Below are positions 59,913-64,000 of a stretch of DNA of 64,000 nucleotides, piece by piece. Position 1 is the first letter of the stretch. Every line of letters starts with the position of its first letter. Both the position numbers and the translations under genes were made by a program. Origin of the DNA: Promethearchaeota archaeon (GTDB taxonomy: Archaea; Asgardarchaeota; Lokiarchaeia; Sigyniarchaeales; SOKP01); the NCBI GenBank assembly GCA_029838195.1, contig JALGVJ010000015.1, forward strand, positions 1 to 64,000, read 5' to 3'. Under the pieces are notes generated by a model. That model searched no databases. It saw only the letters and a list, made by a program, of their open reading frames with translations, and was not told the origin of the DNA.

Positions 59913-60800
59913 TTATATGAAAATATTCAATTTCTTTTTTATTTCCTTACAACGCGACCGGAGCGTGACTTCCGTGATTCCAATTAACGTTGCTATTTCA
60001 TTTTGAGTGAGGTCTACGTGTTTAATCTTTCCTGCTAGATACAGTGCGGCAGCCACGAGGCCTCGAGGATCTTTTCCACTAATTCCAAAGCGCTTAATAA
60101 ATTCTTTAGTAATCTTAATAGCTAGTTGTTCTACTTCTGCTGGAACGCCTAGTTTAGAAGCGAACCTTGGAATTAAGTTACTAGGCTCTCTGGAGGGTAT
60201 TTTCAATTTCAACTCTTTAATTAGAGCAGAATAACATCGTTTTATATCATTCTCATTCTCGGCGCTTTCATCAAGAATTTCTTGAAAGGTAATAGGTATT
60301 TTTTCCTTACGCAAGGCATAATACAAGCAGGCTGCGACCATGCCGTTAATGGAACGTCCACGCAATAATTTTCGGCTGAAGGCAATTTTATACAATCGCA
60401 TAGCTTCCTTCATGATATAATCGGGCACGTTTAAATTGCTTGAGATTCGTTTTAATTCGGTAGTTGCAATGAGCAGATTTCTCTTTTGCCATGTTATGCG
60501 TGTATCCCATTTTGCAGCTCTTTTTAAGTCAGGATTCTTTATTTCGCTTCTATTGATGGTCGTTGTAAGACTGATATCAGGGACCATGATGGAAATGGGA
60601 GATCCCACGTGGTCTCTATTTTTCTTTTCTTGTTCATTAAAGGATCTTCGTCCAGCATGAGAAAAGTCCACGCTTTTTTCTTCGAGGATTAATCCACATT
60701 GATTGCAGACAGTATCGCCAGATCCTTCAATTACAATGATATCGCCTCCACATTCGGGACACTTGGACGCATTTTTAATCAAATCCGATGTTGCGCTCAT
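59913..60800 (-). CDS. tfb: Transcription initiation factor TFB
   Basis: About 295 residues from ATG 60800 (MSATSDLIKNASK). The start is chosen because GAGGTG lies 9 bases upstream; the frame is open 18 codons further but without a good site. CPECGGDIIVIEG...CNQCG is the N-terminal zinc ribbon (about residues 13-37), followed by the B-finger stretch DHVGSPISIMVPDISLTTTI, and two cyclin repeats (SINGMVAACLYYALR; DPRGLVAAALYLAGKIKHVD) that bind TBP and BRE. The end IGITEVTLRSRCKEIKKKL is the HTH that reads the BRE. Single copy in the window. Confidence 0.95.
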   Translation of the reverse strand: MSATSDLIKNASKCPECGGDIIVIEGSGDTVCNQCGLILEEKSVDFSHAGRRSFNEQEKKNRDHVGSPISIMVPDISLTTTINRSEIKNPDLKRAAKWDTRITWQKRNLLIATTELKRISSNLNVPDYIMKEAMRLYKIAFSRKLLRGRSINGMVAACLYYALRKEKIPITFQEILDESAENENDIKRCYSALIKELKLKIPSREPSNLIPRFASKLGVPAEVEQLAIKITKEFIKRFGISGKDPRGLVAAALYLAGKIKHVDLTQNEIATLIGITEVTLRSRCKEIKKKLNIFI

Positions 60801-60926
60801 TTTTCCATTCACCTCGTTGAGCAAAAAATTATTTTTTAATTTTCTTAATACCACAATACTTATTAGGTTGGTTTTACTTATTTAAAAATTTGTATTTTAA
60901 AAACATGAAATTTCATGTAAAAAATA

Positions 60927-63548
60927 TTAAATTTTATAACTACTTTCGAGATTTCCTATTTTTTTGAAAATTAATTTATTCTCTTTATTCACATCGACTT
61001 CAATAAGGGCTCCATCAGAAAATTCCCTGTTTAATAGTTTCAGGGATAGCGGATTTTGGATGTAATCTTGAATGGCACGTTTTAACGGTCGAGCTCCGAA
61101 ATCCGGGTCGAAACCTTTTTCGCTCAAGTATTCTCTTGCCTTCTCCGTCAATTGTATCTGAATTCCATGCTCTTTTAACACGTTGTTAAGGCGTTGGATT
61201 TGTATCTCTACGATTTGTTTGATTTGTTCTTTCTCCAAGAAATTAAAGATAATGACATCATCAATCCGATTTAAAAATTCTGGTCTGAAATAATTCCTTA
61301 ATTGTTTCAAAATTATTTCTTTATTGGATTCGAAATCTTTTCCTCGAGAATTCAAAATGTAACCGCTGCCGATGTTGCTTGTCATAATGATGATCGTGTT
61401 TTTAAAATCCACGGTTCTTCCATGACCATCCGTGAGTCGCCCATCATCTAAGATTTGTAAGAGGATATTGAATACCTCTGGATGAGCTTTTTCGATCTCA
61501 TCAAATAAAATCACTGAATAAGGCCTCCTGCGTACGGCTTCTGTTAAATATCCGCCTTCTTCATAGCCAACATATCCTGGAGGTGCTCCTATTAGTCGAG
61601 CAACGCTATGCTTCTCCATGAATTCTGACATGTCAATGCGTATCATTGCATTTTCATCATCGAAAAGAAATTCAGCCAATGCTTTTGCAGTTTCCGTTTT
61701 TCCAACACCCGTGGGTCCCATGAATATGAAAGATCCAATCGGTCGATTTGGATCTTGGATTCCCGCTCGAGCACGCCTAATCGCATTAGAAATTGCAACG
61801 ATTGCTTGATCTTGTCCAATAACTCTCTTTTTCAATCGCTCCTCCATTTTTAAAAGTTTTTCCCTTTCACTTTCCATCATTCTAGACACGGGAATGCCCG
61901 TCCATTGCGAGACCACTTTAGCAATATCTTCCGCATCCACTTGTTCTTTCAAGATGGGTTTTTCTTTCTGAAGCTCTTTCAATTGTTCATTGTATTTTTC
62001 TAAATCCTTTTTTAACTGATTTAAAACCCCATACGTCAATTCAGCAGCCTTCTCCAAATCTCCTCGTTTTTCCGCCTTCTCAGCTTCAATCTTGGTTATT
62101 TCCATCTGTTTTTTTATCTCATTAATTTTCGAGATGCATTCCTTTTCATTTTTCCATTGTAATTTTAAAGCATCTACTTGTTCTTTTAATTGAGAAATTT
62201 CCGCATCTAATTTCTTGATCTTTTCTTTTACGACCTCATCTTCCTCTTTCTTCAGTGCCTCTTTTTGAATTTCTAATTGGATGATTTTTCTTTCAATTTC
62301 ATCTATTTCGATCGGCATGCTATCGATTTCAATTCTTAATCGTGAAGCAGCTTCATCCATCAAATCAATCGCTTTATCAGGAAGGAATCTATCCGTAATA
62401 TAACGGTGAGATAATGTTACGGCGGCAATTATAGCCGAATCCGTAATTCGAATGCCATGATGGATTTCATATTTCTCCTTCAGCCCTCTTAGAATCGCAA
62501 TAGTATCTTCAACGGAAGGTTCGCTTACATATACCGGTTGAAACCTGCGGGTGAGTGCTGCATCTTTCTCTATGTATTTCCTATATTCATCCAATGTTGT
62601 AGCACCAATAGCTCGTAATTCTCCTCTGGCAAGAGCTGGCTTGAGCATGTTAGATGCATCAATAGCGCCTTCAGCAGCGCCTGCGCCGACTAACGTGTGA
62701 AGCTCATCAATGAATAAGATGTATTTTCCTGCGCCCTTTTCAATTTCTTTAAGAAAGGCTTTCAACCTGTCCTCAAATTCTCCTCTATATTTCGCACCCG
62801 CGATTAAAGCAGCTAAATCAAGGGCTACGATTTCTTTATTTTTTAACGATTCAGGCACGTCATCATCAGCAATGCGTTGTGCCAAGCCCTCAACTATCGC
62901 TGTTTTTCCCACTCCAGCTTCTCCAATTAACACGGGATTATTCTTTGTACGTCGGGATAAAATATGCATCACGCGTCGAATTTCCTCGTCTCTTCCTATT
63001 ACCGGATCTAATTTGCCCCGTCGTGCCAAGTCCGTGAGATTCCTACTGTACTTTTCGATGGCTTGATATTTTCCTTCTGGATCTTGATCCGTCACCCGTT
63101 GATTTCCCCGCACGCTTTTTAGCGCCTGCAGAATACGGTCTCTTGTAATTCCGAAATGCCTAAAGATTGTATGAATTGGTATTGAATCCGCTCCCGCCAT
63201 TGCCAATAAGAGATGCTCCGTACTTAAGTATTCATCATGCAATAATTCGGCTTCCTTCCACGCATTATCGAATAAAATTTTCGTGGAAGGCGAAATGAGA
63301 ATTTCAGTAGCTCCTGGCCCCGTCACGCGGGGAAGTCGTTCTAATTCATCAAGCAAATCTCGTCTTAAATGTTCAATGTTTATGCCTAATTTCTGAAGTA
63401 AGGGAATTGTAATTCCATCTGGTTGCTCTAAAAAAGCCAACATTAAATGAACGGGTTCAATTCTCTGATGATCGTGATTTTCTGCTAACTTTTTAGCAGC
63501 CATCAATCCTTCTTGTACTTTTATCGTGAAATTATCAAATTTCATCAT
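60927..63548 (-). CDS. clpB: ClpB disaggregase
   Basis: An 873-residue Hsp100 ClpB. N-domain with [15 protein letters not shown] and [10 protein letters not shown] (Clp repeats); NBD1 Walker [10 protein letters not shown] (near residue 211); a coiled-coil M-domain with [19 protein letters not shown] and [20 protein letters not shown] (about 405-530); NBD2 Walker [11 protein letters not shown] (near 612) and [11 protein letters not shown]. ClpB works with DnaK/DnaJ to recover aggregates. It is bacterial in origin and patchy in archaea, so lateral transfer in the ancestor is likely. DnaJ lies 15 bases upstream in the same direction. Confidence 0.95.
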   Translation of the reverse strand: MMKFDNFTIKVQEGLMAAKKLAENHDHQRIEPVHLMLAFLEQPDGITIPLLQKLGINIEHLRRDLLDELERLPRVTGPGATEILISPSTKILFDNAWKEAELLHDEYLSTEHLLLAMAGADSIPIHTIFRHFGITRDRILQALKSVRGNQRVTDQDPEGKYQAIEKYSRNLTDLARRGKLDPVIGRDEEIRRVMHILSRRTKNNPVLIGEAGVGKTAIVEGLAQRIADDDVPESLKNKEIVALDLAALIAGAKYRGEFEDRLKAFLKEIEKGAGKYILFIDELHTLVGAGAAEGAIDASNMLKPALARGELRAIGATTLDEYRKYIEKDAALTRRFQPVYVSEPSVEDTIAILRGLKEKYEIHHGIRITDSAIIAAVTLSHRYITDRFLPDKAIDLMDEAASRLRIEIDSMPIEIDEIERKIIQLEIQKEALKKEEDEVVKEKIKKLDAEISQLKEQVDALKLQWKNEKECISKINEIKKQMEITKIEAEKAEKRGDLEKAAELTYGVLNQLKKDLEKYNEQLKELQKEKPILKEQVDAEDIAKVVSQWTGIPVSRMMESEREKLLKMEERLKKRVIGQDQAIVAISNAIRRARAGIQDPNRPIGSFIFMGPTGVGKTETAKALAEFLFDDENAMIRIDMSEFMEKHSVARLIGAPPGYVGYEEGGYLTEAVRRRPYSVILFDEIEKAHPEVFNILLQILDDGRLTDGHGRTVDFKNTIIIMTSNIGSGYILNSRGKDFESNKEIILKQLRNYFRPEFLNRIDDVIIFNFLEKEQIKQIVEIQIQRLNNVLKEHGIQIQLTEKAREYLSEKGFDPDFGARPLKRAIQDYIQNPLSLKLLNREFSDGALIEVDVNKENKLIFKKIGNLESSYKI

Positions 63549-63563
63549 TTTTTTATCACCACC

Positions 63564-64000
63564 CTATAAACCTGTTTTTCTTAATTGTTCTAATAATTCT
63601 TTTTGTTTTTTATTTAATTTTTTTGGTACCTTAATTTTAATTTTAACTAACAGATTTCCTCTCTCGTCTGAATTAATTTTATAAAAACCTTGATTTTTTA
63701 ACCGCAAAATAGAAAAATCTGCGGTTCCATGGGGAATAGTAACCGTTAATTCTTTTTCCACGCCGGGAACTTTTATTTTGCCTCCTAAAGCGGCCAAGGT
63801 AAAGGGAACTTCCTTTTCAATATAGAGATCATCTCCTTGGCGCTCAAATATTGGATGAGGCTTGATATGAACTGCTATGTATAAATCTCCTGGAGGGCCT
63901 CCATTCTCACCCGGCATTCCTTTTCCTTTTAATCTCAATTTCTGATTATCTCTAATGCCCCTTGGAATCTTAACGGTTAATGTTTGAATTTGCCCGGTAA
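63564..64000 (-). CDS. dnaJ: DnaJ C-terminal domain, partial
   Basis: The C-terminal part of a DnaJ (Hsp40) chaperone, running off the right edge. Visible are LTVKIPRGIRDNQKLRLKGK, GMPGENGGPPGDLYIAVHIK, ERQGDDLYIEKEVPFTLAAL, GGKIKVPG and ERGNLLVKIKIKVPKKL, all characteristic of the DnaJ C-terminal beta-sandwich. The J-domain and Zn region, if present, are outside. The stop is 15 bases before clpB, so dnaJ-clpB form an operon. Confidence 0.9.
   Translation of the reverse strand, partial: TGQIQTLTVKIPRGIRDNQKLRLKGKGMPGENGGPPGDLYIAVHIKPHPIFERQGDDLYIEKEVPFTLAALGGKIKVPGVEKELTVTIPHGTADFSILRLKNQGFYKINSDERGNLLVKIKIKVPKKLNKKQKELLEQLRKTGL

Overview
The window looks like an AT-rich archaeal chromosome, most likely from an Asgard archaeon of the Lokiarchaeia/Promethearchaeia type. 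The archaeal markers are TFB, a proteasome alpha subunit, three RFC clamp-loader genes, a family-B DNA polymerase with a degenerate RadA-like partner, an aldehyde:ferredoxin oxidoreductase and a FmdE-like protein. The Asgard hint is a Rab/Ras-like small GTPase (28258-28815) and a 2755-residue coiled-coil/TPR-like protein. The lineage is inferred from gene content only. No rRNA, tRNA or CRISPR array was recognised.

Region by region. 1-13.6 kb is a scarred accessory zone. It holds a transposase split by a -1 frameshift, decayed membrane and ABC-binding-protein genes, an intact GPH-type sugar symporter followed by a dead copy of its own 3' end, a lone DNA methyltransferase, a dead superoxide reductase beside an intact flavodiiron protein, a methyltransferase fragment joined to another dead GPH symporter, and an LL-DAP-type aminotransferase. 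13.6-16.5 kb carries two tandem family-4 glycosidases with a terminator-like hairpin behind them. 17-22.3 kb carries a PolB2-like divergent DNA polymerase, a small helical protein and a RecA/RadA-like protein with ruined Walker motifs. The polymerase and the RadA-like protein both end in a C-terminal PCNA-binding-type motif. 22.7-28 kb has small membrane proteins, FmdE-like, DUF2085-like, a sirtuin, and a sulfatase flanked by a duplicated sirtuin 5' end.

28-39 kb has the small GTPase, proteasome alpha, a small winged-helix-like protein and the giant repeat protein, whose core is nine units of 204-205 residues. 39-43 kb has an RHH regulator, a ferredoxin/AOR pair, a small conserved-looking protein and PanB. 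43-48 kb is a GNAT-RfcS-RfcS-like-RfcL cluster. 48-59.7 kb contains an ECF-S-like membrane protein, an enoyl-CoA hydratase, a P-type cation ATPase divergent from a PadR regulator, a membrane-anchored hydrolase and several winged-helix proteins, one fused to a ferredoxin. 59.9-64 kb holds TFB and a bacterial-type ClpB-DnaJ pair.

Themes: sugar uptake and hydrolysis (GPH symporter, GH4 pair, sulfatase), replication and repair (PolB2-like module, RFC cluster), oxygen defence partly lost (flavodiiron protein kept, superoxide reductase dead), and an unusual density of partial duplications in the first 13.6 kb.
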